DNA of 64,000 bases. It comes from an uncultured Candidatus Melainabacteria bacterium (GTDB lineage: Bacteria; Cyanobacteriota; Vampirovibrionia; Gastranaerophilales; Gastranaerophilaceae). The translations under genes were made by a program, and so were the position numbers. This document shows positions 29,335 to 38,366 of this stretch, one piece after another; within the stretch, counting starts at the first letter, position 1, and every line of letters begins with the position of its first letter. A model generated the notes under the pieces. The model ran no database searches. It saw only the letters and a program-made list of their open reading frames with translations, and was not told the origin of the DNA. The stretch lies in contig CATKZI010000002.1 of NCBI GenBank assembly GCA_949841365.1, forward strand, positions 186,001-250,000. Direction: 5' to 3'.

Positions 29335-29387
29335 ACTAACTCACTAACCTCACTAACCAACTCACTCACCCCAGCTAGTTGGTTAGT
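29335..29387. promoter_or_regulatory. ACTAAC direct repeats and 11-bp inverted repeat upstream of the Rep-like gene
   Basis: ACTAAC at 29335, 29343 and 29352; ACTAACCAACT (29352-29362) / AGTTGGTTAGT (29377-29387). Confidence 0.6.
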
Positions 29388-29429
29388 TTAACTCGGTCAT
29401 AATCCTCAACAGAAATGAGGTAATGACAC

Positions 29430-30872
29430 ATGGCGAAGAAAAAAACTAAAACTACTAATGAAGTAACTAGCAACATCCAACCTGTTAGAGCAGTTGACGA
29501 AATATCGACCGAAACAATCCCAGAGTTTGAAGATGAGTACGATATTGAAGACTTGGAAGACTCAGACGACTTGGATGATATTGTACCATACGATAATTCA
29601 AGAGAAACTTACGATTATAACTTCACTAGAGAAGATGAAGAAAGGGTTATACCTGAGCTTCATCTTGACTCGGTGCAACAACAGTCTGATATTATCGGGT
29701 ATGACTCTATCAAGCTAAAACTTTCTCTTACATATGCGAATGAAGTAGGTTTTAGCGTTGCAAGAGAAAATTTTTTTAGAACAAGCAAACCCCATATTCC
29801 TGCAACAAAAGACGAAACTACAATAAATCTGTATTCAGATGAAAAAACTTATACGCAAATGTTTCTTACAAAAAAGGAACAAAAGGTATTAGACGCTAAT
29901 ACTTACGAAACCCAGCCTTTTAGGAAAGCGAAGCTGGAATTTCCTAACGCTAAGCCATTTTTTGACGAGGACAACTTACGCTTAGGTCTTGGACACATGT
30001 ATTTTTATAATGGCGAGTTCATTATATCAATTACGGGCAAAATTGTATCGGGTGAGGGAAACTTAGGGCTAATAACTCGTAATAATATTGATGAGGCACT
30101 TAATGAAATTAAGTCAACAGGGCTAGTAAACTTCAATAATGAGGCATTTAGACAGCGAGCAGAGGTATTGTCTGCCCATGTTACTAATGATTTACTCTCG
30201 GATGATATAAACTCCGATTTAAAGTCATTTTCCAGCTTTCTTCCTATGCGGACAGACCGTTACTGTGTATTAAATTACGGCAATAGTGGCTATGAGATAA
30301 TGGCAAGAGGCAAGCAGTCTAAGCAGACTCCTAACTATCAATTCTGTATTTATAATAAAGGTGCAGAAATCAGAGAACACAGACAACGTAGCTACATTAA
30401 GCGTATCGGTGGAAGTGGCTTGGCTATTGCCAACAACACCATAAGAATGGAGTTACGCTTGAGGAACTTCTCTGCCATAAGAAAATTCTTAGCTCCAGAC
30501 CGTAAAAAGGGAACATTAACGCTTAACGAGTTGCTGGCATGTGAACAGAGACCTGTTATACAGATGTTAAACCTCTTGAATATAACTACCGAAAGCCTTA
30601 AAGAGGCTAGAGGTAAGTATATCACTATGGTAGAAGAGGATACTTACCCAACACAGGCTGAATTTGAGCGTATGCATGGACTTATAAGGTTATTGGAGTT
30701 GCATGACCATGATTTATCAAAAGTCCGAAGTTACATAGAAGTTGAGACGAAGCGTAAGACTCACTCTACATATTTCAAAGAGAAGCGAGACATCCTGCAA
30801 CGGTACATCACCTGCTATATGCCTCTGACAGTAGCTAATTTGACCGAATTATTACAGGCTATGAGTTATTAG
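29430..30872 (+). CDS. putative replication initiator (gpII/CRI-like phage/plasmid Rep)
   Basis: FCIYNKGAEIREHRQ...IRMELRLRNF resembles the YdKg.E...R.E.R pattern of gpII-type Reps; adjacent origin-like repeats. Confidence 0.45.
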   Translation: MAKKKTKTTNEVTSNIQPVRAVDEISTETIPEFEDEYDIEDLEDSDDLDDIVPYDNSRETYDYNFTREDEERVIPELHLDSVQQQSDIIGYDSIKLKLSLTYANEVGFSVARENFFRTSKPHIPATKDETTINLYSDEKTYTQMFLTKKEQKVLDANTYETQPFRKAKLEFPNAKPFFDEDNLRLGLGHMYFYNGEFIISITGKIVSGEGNLGLITRNNIDEALNEIKSTGLVNFNNEAFRQRAEVLSAHVTNDLLSDDINSDLKSFSSFLPMRTDRYCVLNYGNSGYEIMARGKQSKQTPNYQFCIYNKGAEIREHRQRSYIKRIGGSGLAIANNTIRMELRLRNFSAIRKFLAPDRKKGTLTLNELLACEQRPVIQMLNLLNITTESLKEARGKYITMVEEDTYPTQAEFERMHGLIRLLELHDHDLSKVRSYIEVETKRKTHSTYFKEKRDILQRYITCYMPLTVANLTELLQAMSY

Positions 30873-30885
30873 GGGGGTGGTGCAG

Positions 30886-31017
30886 ATGATAAACAAAAAC
30901 CCTAATAATACAACTTCATCCGCTTATGAATATAGCGAAGATGTCCTAGAGTTCTTAGCCTTGCTTTTGGAAGAGTATCTACAACAACAAAAACTTAATA
31001 AAAGTCCGCCAGAGTAG
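30886..31017 (+). CDS. small hypothetical protein (43 aa), not in the ORF track
   Basis: MINKNPNNTTSSAYEYSEDVLEFLALLLEEYLQQQKLNKSPPE; preceded by GGGGGGTGG. Confidence 0.5.
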   Translation: MINKNPNNTTSSAYEYSEDVLEFLALLLEEYLQQQKLNKSPPE

Positions 31018-31079
31018 ACGAGCGTTTGAATACACAGGATTTAAAAAAGTAATTATTAGTTAAAACGAGGTAATTAAAA

Positions 31080-31643
31080 ATGACAAACAATTTAAAAGCA
31101 AAAACAGCGGTTATCATGGGCAGAGTAACATGCAAAGCTCAAAAAAATGGATACTCTCTTGACGGGCAACTTAGCAAGTGCAGAGATTACTGTACCGAAA
31201 AAGGTTTACAAGTTATCAAAGAATATGCTTTTCATGAAAGCTCTACACGTGGAAACCGTCCGAAATTCTTTGAGATGATTGACTTTATTAAGGAACAGAA
31301 AGAGCCTGTTGCCTTAATATGCGATAAACTCGAAAGGTTACACCGTAGCTTCAAAGAAACCCCGATATTAGAAGAGTTACGTAAAAGTGGTAAACTTGAA
31401 ATTCACCTTGTTGCAGAGGGACAAGTGCTACATAAGGACTCTACAGGCCATGAACTCATGGTTTATAACATGCTGGTTATGATGACAGAAAATTATTGTT
31501 CTCATCTTAGTTTGCGTATAAAACGTGGTATTACAGAAAGCAAATTACGTCGTATATCTGAATACTACGCAAACGGTGATATGTCAAAAGAAGACTTTGA
31601 CAGGATGAAAAGCGAGCTAGAGTTAAAATTAAACAGTATGTAA
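31080..31643 (+). CDS. truncated serine-recombinase paralogue with catalytic Ser replaced by Thr
   Basis: Aligns with the 31753 product over the catalytic domain but has GRVTCKAQ where that has ARVSSKPQ; recombinase and zinc-ribbon domains absent. Confidence 0.85.
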   Translation: MTNNLKAKTAVIMGRVTCKAQKNGYSLDGQLSKCRDYCTEKGLQVIKEYAFHESSTRGNRPKFFEMIDFIKEQKEPVALICDKLERLHRSFKETPILEELRKSGKLEIHLVAEGQVLHKDSTGHELMVYNMLVMMTENYCSHLSLRIKRGITESKLRRISEYYANGDMSKEDFDRMKSELELKLNSM

Positions 31644-31752
31644 GTCTCTCTCTTTTTTTTGGGGGGATATTGTTTTATCTCCCCCCCCCCGTTTTCTTTA
31701 TATCCGATTGCAGAGAATTATTTATTAGCTAAGATACAGTAAAGGAGATAAT

Positions 31753-33291
31753 ATGTACGCATTAAATAGTAAGCAAGAACTAAAAGCAAAAGTAGCGGTA
31801 ATACTGGCTAGAGTATCTTCTAAACCGCAAGAAGACGGCTACTCTATTGACGGACAGATAAACAAAGGCAGAGATTACTGTGCAAGAAGAGGTTTAAAGG
31901 TTATTCGTGAGTACACCTTTCATGAAAGCTCAACACGTGGAAGCCGTCCTAAGTTCTTTGAAATGATTAAGTTCATTGAGAAACAAAAAGAACCTGTTGC
32001 CCTTATTTGCGATAAAGTCGATAGACTTCAACGTAGCTTTAAAGAAGCTCCGATATTAGAGAAGCTACGAAAAAGCGGTAAACTTGAAATACACCTAATG
32101 ACTGAGCAACAAGTGCTACATCAAAATTCAACAAGTCAAGAGCTTATGATGTATAACGTTTTTGTTATGATGGCACAGAGCTATACTGACTCTCTATCAG
32201 ATAACATAAACCGTTCCCATGCAGAGATGATAAAACAAGGTCGTGTATTTACAAAGTTAAGAGTTGGTTACAAAAGAGATGAAAAGAACCCTAAAGAAAT
32301 ATTGATTGATGATAGTTGTGCTTTCCTTATAAGAAAACTCTTTGTTGAATACGCTACTGGCTTGTATTCCGTTGATGAACTATGGGAAAAGTCGAAAGAG
32401 TGGGGATTGAAGAATAAGAAAACAGGGAAACCCTTTGATAGAAGCAATATAGGTAAAATCCTTATGGATGAGTTCTATATCGGGATAGAAGTTATTAACA
32501 AAGGTAAAAAGAACGAAATTAGATACCCTCACATCTACCCTCATCTTATATCTGATGATTTGTTTGAAAGATGTCGCATGGTTAGAGAGGGCAAAGGTCG
32601 TAACCACTCCAATAAGATTAAGGACAACAGGCATGGTTTATTTAAGGGCATGATTAAATGTAAAAATTGTGGTTGCACAGTTACTCCCGAACCACCGAAA
32701 AAAGGTAAGTATATTTACCTTAGACCGAAACCGAAAAACGGTTGCAACTGCAAGCAGATAAATGAAGAAGTTGCTAATAAACTTGTAGAAGATACTTTTA
32801 GAACCATGACAATTCCAGAGGATGTGCTTGAAATGTATCTTGATAAGTTGAAACAACGCTTTGACACCCAACATCGAGAAGAAACCATGCAACAAAAATT
32901 AAAGGTGCAAGACCTTGAAAATACTAAGAAACGCCTTGATAGACTGGTTGATGTTTACCTTGAAAATTCTATTGATAAGGAAACATACGACCGTAAGAAA
33001 GCAGAATTAACCAGAGAGGTTAGCCTGCTGGAAAATCAGATTGCTAATTTTAATAACAATTCCGAACAAGTCAATATTAGCATGAAACACTTGCTGGAAG
33101 TGGTTTCTAGGATTTATGAATTGTATGCGAGTTCGGAAATTGACAGAAAACGCAAGATTTTAAAACTCGTGTTTCCGAACTTTTGGCTGGACGGTCGAAA
33201 GCTAAGCTATGACATAAAAAAGCCCTTTGATGAGTTCATCAAAGGTGCTAATTATCTCTTAAATTGGAGGTTAGGAGATTCGAACTCCTGA
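31753..33291 (+). CDS. large serine recombinase (integrase)
   Basis: ARVSSKPQEDGYSIDGQ catalytic Ser, recombinase domain, C...C zinc ribbon, coiled coil; C-terminus runs into tRNA-Ala. Confidence 0.95.
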   Translation: MYALNSKQELKAKVAVILARVSSKPQEDGYSIDGQINKGRDYCARRGLKVIREYTFHESSTRGSRPKFFEMIKFIEKQKEPVALICDKVDRLQRSFKEAPILEKLRKSGKLEIHLMTEQQVLHQNSTSQELMMYNVFVMMAQSYTDSLSDNINRSHAEMIKQGRVFTKLRVGYKRDEKNPKEILIDDSCAFLIRKLFVEYATGLYSVDELWEKSKEWGLKNKKTGKPFDRSNIGKILMDEFYIGIEVINKGKKNEIRYPHIYPHLISDDLFERCRMVREGKGRNHSNKIKDNRHGLFKGMIKCKNCGCTVTPEPPKKGKYIYLRPKPKNGCNCKQINEEVANKLVEDTFRTMTIPEDVLEMYLDKLKQRFDTQHREETMQQKLKVQDLENTKKRLDRLVDVYLENSIDKETYDRKKAELTREVSLLENQIANFNNNSEQVNISMKHLLEVVSRIYELYASSEIDRKRKILKLVFPNFWLDGRKLSYDIKKPFDEFIKGANYLLNWRLGDSNS

Positions 33292-33337
33292 CCCCCTGCG
33301 TGCAAAGCAGGTGCTCTACCAGCTGAGCTAAACCCCC
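33265..33337 (-). tRNA. tRNA-Ala(TGC)
   Basis: GGGGGTTTAGCTCAGCTGGTAGAGCACCTGCTTTGCACGCAGGGGGTCAGGAGTTCGAATCTCCTAACCTCCA. Confidence 0.97.
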
Positions 33338-33458
33338 ACAAGAGTTTGGCAAAAATTTAACACTCGGGTTTTGCATCCCCTTTTAAAAAGTTCTTGCCTT
33401 TTATTTACTTGTCACAATTTCTATTTTACATGCTAATTTTTTTTTGTAAAGTACTTTT

Positions 33459-33809
33459 TTATTTTTTTATGTCCAATGTTGCAAAAAATTTATTCAGCTT
33501 CTCTTTATCTTCGTAATACCACCAGCCAATTAACGTTTCAAAAGCCGTTGCCTGTCGATATTCTGCCTGATTTGAACGACGCCCGACAGGAATTGGGAGA
33601 TTTCGGGCACGGCGTATAATTTCTTGCTCTGCTTCCGTCAATTCCATATTGTGCAAAAGTTCAGCCTGATACGATGCTTTCACTTTATCTGTCGTAATCT
33701 TATGGAGTAATTTTGCATTTTCAGTCATTCGAACCGTTTTTTCACGAATAAACAATTCCCACACAGCATCCCCGATATATGCATAATTTCTTAAATTCAT
33801 TTCTTCCAT
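33459..33809 (-). CDS. mrnC: Mini-ribonuclease III
   Basis: NLRNYAYIGDAVWELFIREK...RARN...EYRQATAFETLIGWWY. Confidence 0.9.
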   Translation of the reverse strand: MEEMNLRNYAYIGDAVWELFIREKTVRMTENAKLLHKITTDKVKASYQAELLHNMELTEAEQEIIRRARNLPIPVGRRSNQAEYRQATAFETLIGWWYYEDKEKLNKFFATLDIKK

Positions 33810-33852
33810 AAAATTAATTGTACTATAAAAAGGTTTGAGCTATAATAATTTT

Positions 33853-34431
33853 ATGAAAAAAATAATTTTGATTTTAACATTTATTTTAATTGGCAATTTG
33901 GTTTGGGCAGAATGCGGATGCCACAAACAGACCAAATGTCTTGATTTAATGACATCAATGTACAATGAACGCGAAACATTATATAATGTTTTAAACCTTT
34001 CATCAGATCAACAAAAGTGTAAAGATGTTATTGACGCAAAACGTTATGATGAACTTGGAAAACAATTTCAACAACTTGAACAGGAAAAATTTGTCCTGAG
34101 CAGAATGTGTGAAAATAAAGCAAGTTCTCAAGCTCTGAAAAAACAAGAAAATGTTGTTAAAAACATTGAAAAATGTATGAAAAAAACCGGTGATAAATAT
34201 GATAAAGAGTTTAAATCGGTCTTAAACTCCGAACAACGCTCCAAATTAAAATCTATCAGAAAAATGCAAAAAAAAGAGATTAAATATTGTCAAAAAAATA
34301 AAGCATTTTACGAACAAGACCCAAATTTAAGACCATTCGGAGAAAAAATGTATAAAAATAACGACGAAAAACTCTGCCCTGTTCATAACAAATGGCATTT
34401 ATTCGGTTTTAAACATAATTTAAACAAATGA
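33853..34431 (+). CDS. secreted hypothetical protein
   Basis: Signal peptide MKKIILILTFILIGNLVWAEC and helical Cys-containing domain. Confidence 0.6.
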   Translation: MKKIILILTFILIGNLVWAECGCHKQTKCLDLMTSMYNERETLYNVLNLSSDQQKCKDVIDAKRYDELGKQFQQLEQEKFVLSRMCENKASSQALKKQENVVKNIEKCMKKTGDKYDKEFKSVLNSEQRSKLKSIRKMQKKEIKYCQKNKAFYEQDPNLRPFGEKMYKNNDEKLCPVHNKWHLFGFKHNLNK

Positions 34432-34464
34432 TGATTTTTCCTCAAATATCATTATAATTATGGT

Positions 34465-35124
34465 ATGAGGAAACTGGCAGTATTAATTTTAGCAATCTTT
34501 CTTTCAACCGCAAGCTGTTTTGCATGGGGTTGGAAAAAAGATACAGGTACGCCTTTAAATCAAGAGTATCATAATGAAGGAAAAGGTTACGTTGGAACAC
34601 TGCCTGATATTTCGAAAAATTTTGAAAGTTCAGAACCCAAAAGTACAAAACCTATTTATGAAAAAAGCAAAAAATTTAATTCCTCAGATGAGATTAAACC
34701 CGTCCCAAGGGATAATCCGGCTTTTGTAAATATTATTTTAAAATCTGACAAAACCTCACCATACGTCAATGATATAAACGATTTACTACCACTTTTGGAA
34801 AATATTTTACTGTGCATTGATAATAATTATGATGTCCAAAAATTTAATGCAAAAGTATTTTTCTTTAACAAAACCGTAGAATATTTACAGGGAAAATATA
34901 AAGATTTACCTGAAAGCAGTTATACATCGTTTCAAAAACTTTTGACATTAAACACACATACAAAATCTGTTGCAACATTACGCGCAGAAGCTGAAAAATA
35001 TCGTCCTTATCTTGCCTACACGGGTGCAGGATATCTTTATAATGATAACGTCATAAATCAGCAGTTAGACTATTTAAAGACCGAAATCGAAGAAACTATT
35101 GTTGTATTAAAAGATGTGAAATAA
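34465..35124 (+). CDS. secreted hypothetical protein
   Basis: Signal peptide MRKLAVLILAIFLSTASCFAWG. Confidence 0.65.
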   Translation: MRKLAVLILAIFLSTASCFAWGWKKDTGTPLNQEYHNEGKGYVGTLPDISKNFESSEPKSTKPIYEKSKKFNSSDEIKPVPRDNPAFVNIILKSDKTSPYVNDINDLLPLLENILLCIDNNYDVQKFNAKVFFFNKTVEYLQGKYKDLPESSYTSFQKLLTLNTHTKSVATLRAEAEKYRPYLAYTGAGYLYNDNVINQQLDYLKTEIEETIVVLKDVK

Positions 35125-35135
35125 AAAAGTAAGTC

Positions 35136-35178
35136 TTGACAAACTTTTTTCTTTGGCTTAATGTTAGGTTAGACTAAC
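35136..35178 (+). promoter_or_regulatory. TTGACA-N17-TAATGT promoter overlapped by a DtxR/IdeR-type box
   Basis: TTAGGTTAGACTAAC at 35164-35178, against the known consensus TTAGGTTAGSCTAACCTAA. Confidence 0.6.
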
Positions 35179-35189
35179 AAAGGTAAAAT

Positions 35190-36221
35190 ATGAAAATTGC
35201 AACAATAGCCAAATATGTAGACCAGCCGATGGTTTTAAATAAATTAGACAAAAAGATGCCAGCATTGTTAATTGGTGCAGGAGGAGGATATGGGGTTATT
35301 GACACATTTAGAAGCAAACATGGTGAAGACAAACACAAAAAATTTGTCAAAAATTCTATTATTATTGCAAGCACCATTGCAGCCTCATTAATCGGAACAA
35401 GAGGATTAAAAATTGGCGGTAAAAAAGTTATTAAAGGCTTAATGGAAAGTATTTCAACAACTGAACTTCAAAAGGCACAGACAAAGGCTGTTGAAAAATT
35501 TCTTTCTAAAACGGATATAAAAGATGAAAAGATTTTAGAAGCTTTGAATAGAGCGAAAACAAAAGAGCTTTCACCGAAACAGGTGGAATTACTGATTAAC
35601 CAACTTCCTACATCTCCTGCGAGAAAAGAGCTTTTCGGCACAATTTTGCCAGAAAAGAAAAATCTTAACTCAAAGGAGATTTTTTCTGAGGTTAAGCGGT
35701 TGTCATTATTGGGTTTAGTACCGATTGTCGGGGGTGTAGCAGGCGGAATTATTGCCGATAAAGTTACAAATTCAGGTAATAAAAAAGGAACGGCAAATAA
35801 GATAAAAGAGGGAATTTATCAATATCTTGCCAATATTTTCTTATGTAACATCGGAGCAGGCGGAGCTTTATATATATTTGAAAAATTAGAGAAAAATAAA
35901 AAGATTAAACCGCTCGGACCGATGGGAAAACTGGGTGTAATTTTCGGCGGCATTACGACAACAGGGATTATCGGCGGAAGTTATATTGCAAATTACATAA
36001 GTAAAAAAGTTATTGACCCGATGTTTGGTCAAAAAAATAATGGTCGATTATACGGAGAACGCAAGCCCGAGGCTTTAGATATTGCCCTGCACTCTGATGA
36101 TATTGCGACAGCGGGAATTTTATCGGGCTTTAAATGGATTGAGCCGACATTACCGTTTTTGTATTTTATATCGGGATACAGAGCGGGAATCGGATACAGA
36201 AATGTCGAACACAAAAAATAG
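35190..36221 (+). CDS. hypothetical multi-pass membrane protein
   Basis: 343 aa with several Gly-rich hydrophobic segments. Confidence 0.7.
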   Translation: MKIATIAKYVDQPMVLNKLDKKMPALLIGAGGGYGVIDTFRSKHGEDKHKKFVKNSIIIASTIAASLIGTRGLKIGGKKVIKGLMESISTTELQKAQTKAVEKFLSKTDIKDEKILEALNRAKTKELSPKQVELLINQLPTSPARKELFGTILPEKKNLNSKEIFSEVKRLSLLGLVPIVGGVAGGIIADKVTNSGNKKGTANKIKEGIYQYLANIFLCNIGAGGALYIFEKLEKNKKIKPLGPMGKLGVIFGGITTTGIIGGSYIANYISKKVIDPMFGQKNNGRLYGERKPEALDIALHSDDIATAGILSGFKWIEPTLPFLYFISGYRAGIGYRNVEHKK

Positions 36222-36321
36222 ATTCTACACAACCTTCTTATATACACCTCGCAGATGCGGGGGTTTATTTTATTAGAAATACAGAGCAATTTTACAAAAC
36301 CTAATGTTATTGATGAAACGG

Positions 36322-36798
36322 CTAAGTTTCCATAATATAATCATCCATAACAAAACCGTTGCCGATATCGGTTACAACCGAATCAATTGTTTTAAAGCCC
36401 CATTTTTCATAGGCTTTTATGGTATTTTTATTATATTTGTTGACAGTTAAACGTATTGGCTTGCCGTCTGCTATTTCTTTAATTTTTTCAAAAGCTTTTG
36501 CACCAATCCCTTGATGACGGAATTCTTTTTTAATATAAAGTTTTGACAAAAACAGGTAATCTTTTTTATCAGACACGCCAAAATAACCGACAGGCTGATT
36601 ATCTGACAGAATAAAATAATATGTGTAGTTTTCGTTTTCAGTCTGGTTTTTTATTGCATTTTCGGATTGAAAATTTTTTACCATATAATCAATTTGTTCG
36701 GGTGAAAGAATGCAAGTCCAGTACTCATGCCAAATGGATGATGCCAGACTTGCAAGTTCTTTAATTTGATTTTGCTCTATTTTATTAAATAAAACCAT
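36322..36798 (-). CDS. GNAT-family N-acetyltransferase
   Basis: LSKLYIKKEFRHQGIGAKAFEKI acetyl-CoA motif; the ORF track's upstream start lies in a dispersed repeat. Confidence 0.88.
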   Translation of the reverse strand: MVLFNKIEQNQIKELASLASSIWHEYWTCILSPEQIDYMVKNFQSENAIKNQTENENYTYYFILSDNQPVGYFGVSDKKDYLFLSKLYIKKEFRHQGIGAKAFEKIKEIADGKPIRLTVNKYNKNTIKAYEKWGFKTIDSVVTDIGNGFVMDDYIMET

Positions 36799-36842
36799 AA
36801 AATTTTTCCAAAACCCAAGTGTCGGGTGGAGCGGCACGCTCC

Positions 36843-37352
36843 TTAACCAATAACAGGTTGTACAAATGTACGTGTTGAAAGGTCTTTATCAAGCATCAAT
36901 AATGCTTTTTTATCGTCACCGATAAGTCTTAATGTTGCAAGAACATCACCAACGCTTGCTTCTTCTTCAACCTGTTCTTTCAAGTACCAGTTCAAGAATG
37001 ACAATGCTGCACGGTCTTTAACTTCATCTGCAACATCCATTAAAGCATTAATTCTTGAAGTTACGAATTCTTCGTGAGAAAGAACTTGTTCAAAACAAGC
37101 TAAAGGAGATTCCCATTTTGTTTCGGGTTTTTCGATAGCTTCAAGTTCAACTTCTCCGCCTCTTTCGTGAACATAGTCAAACATTCCCATAGCATGAGCG
37201 TGTTCTTCCTGAACTTGAACATTAAACCAATTTACAAAACCTTTAAGGTTCAATCTTTCAAAATATGCTTTCATAGAAAGGTAAAGGTATTCTGAGTATA
37301 ATTCTTTGTTAATTTGGTCGTTAAAAGCTTTTTCCATTTTTTCATTAATCAT
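36843..37352 (-). CDS. ftnA: ferritin
   Basis: NKELYSEYLYLSMKAYFE...VQEEHAHAMGMFDYV ferroxidase ligands. Confidence 0.93.
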   Translation of the reverse strand: MINEKMEKAFNDQINKELYSEYLYLSMKAYFERLNLKGFVNWFNVQVQEEHAHAMGMFDYVHERGGEVELEAIEKPETKWESPLACFEQVLSHEEFVTSRINALMDVADEVKDRAALSFLNWYLKEQVEEEASVGDVLATLRLIGDDKKALLMLDKDLSTRTFVQPVIG

Positions 37353-37432
37353 AATTTTTCTCCCTTCGCAAATAATTTTAACACTTTAAAAATTTTTAGC
37401 AAAAAAATTTTTCAGGATTTTTATTATGTTCA

Positions 37433-38320
37433 ATGAATAGCATAAATCAAAATAATTATACACCCTCTTTCTGCGCATATTATAAAAGCTCATTTGCAAG
37501 ACGATTAGAAAAAGCTCTTACAACAGGTCAAGGTTCTCAAGAGCTTGAAGATGAATTTGTAAGAATTTTGCAAACTAAAAAAAATAAACGCACGCAGATG
37601 GGAACACCCGGAATGTACGGTTCTGTATACAGACTTGACGATTATTACGTGTTCAAGACATATCATGTTGATAGAGACTTAGGCACACACCCGTTTAAAA
37701 AAGTATTTGACGAAAGATTTCAGGGATTTAAAACTTATGTCGGTAATGTACTTGCAAGATTTGGAAAAATTGAAATTATTGCAAACGCCACAAGAGATAA
37801 AAGGAAATTTGTCGAGCTTGCAAGAGCATCTGAGCAAGGTGTAGAAGCTTATGCAAAGTCTTTGAGAGAATTTGCAAGTTTACCGCAGAAACAATTTGAT
37901 ATGCTGGCGCAGGATTTTTCAAGATTGAACGGAATTCGTGACGGAAGTATTAATTATACATTTGATACACATAATCCGAATAATCTTCTAAAAATCGGGA
38001 AATCCATAAAACTTGTTGATGAAATTTCAATCACACCATGTAGAGAGCCTAATGATATTTATGCATTTTTACGAGCATTTATACAGGAAGGCGGAGATGT
38101 CGATACAAAAAAAGCCGTTTTCAAAAAATGTATTTTAGCTTCCGAAAAAGAAAAACTTCCAATGGATGATGCACATAAATACCTGAGTGCATATATGGAA
38201 GAAATTTTCCAAAACGCAGGTGTAAACGATAATTTTGAGAACTTTTACCAAAAAATGATTGAATTTCGCACTCAAAAAAATCACATGCAATTAGTACAAC
38301 AATATTTAGAAAATATTTAA
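37433..38320 (+). CDS. hypothetical protein with protein-kinase-like motifs
   Basis: GMYGSVYRLDDYYVFKTY and FDTHNPNNLLKIGKSIKLVDEI. Confidence 0.5.
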   Translation: MNSINQNNYTPSFCAYYKSSFARRLEKALTTGQGSQELEDEFVRILQTKKNKRTQMGTPGMYGSVYRLDDYYVFKTYHVDRDLGTHPFKKVFDERFQGFKTYVGNVLARFGKIEIIANATRDKRKFVELARASEQGVEAYAKSLREFASLPQKQFDMLAQDFSRLNGIRDGSINYTFDTHNPNNLLKIGKSIKLVDEISITPCREPNDIYAFLRAFIQEGGDVDTKKAVFKKCILASEKEKLPMDDAHKYLSAYMEEIFQNAGVNDNFENFYQKMIEFRTQKNHMQLVQQYLENI

Positions 38321-38366
38321 TAATTCGGGCAATGAAATTTTTGTTTATTCTGCTTTACATGAAGCT

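Larger units (their letters stand above)
21900..33291. mobile_element. integrative element or integrated plasmid/satellite abutting tRNA-Ala (left edge uncertain)
   Basis: Three serine recombinases, Rep-like gene, BcgI-like RM pair, DUF3800; integrase C-terminus is read from the tRNA-Ala 3' end. Confidence 0.75.
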
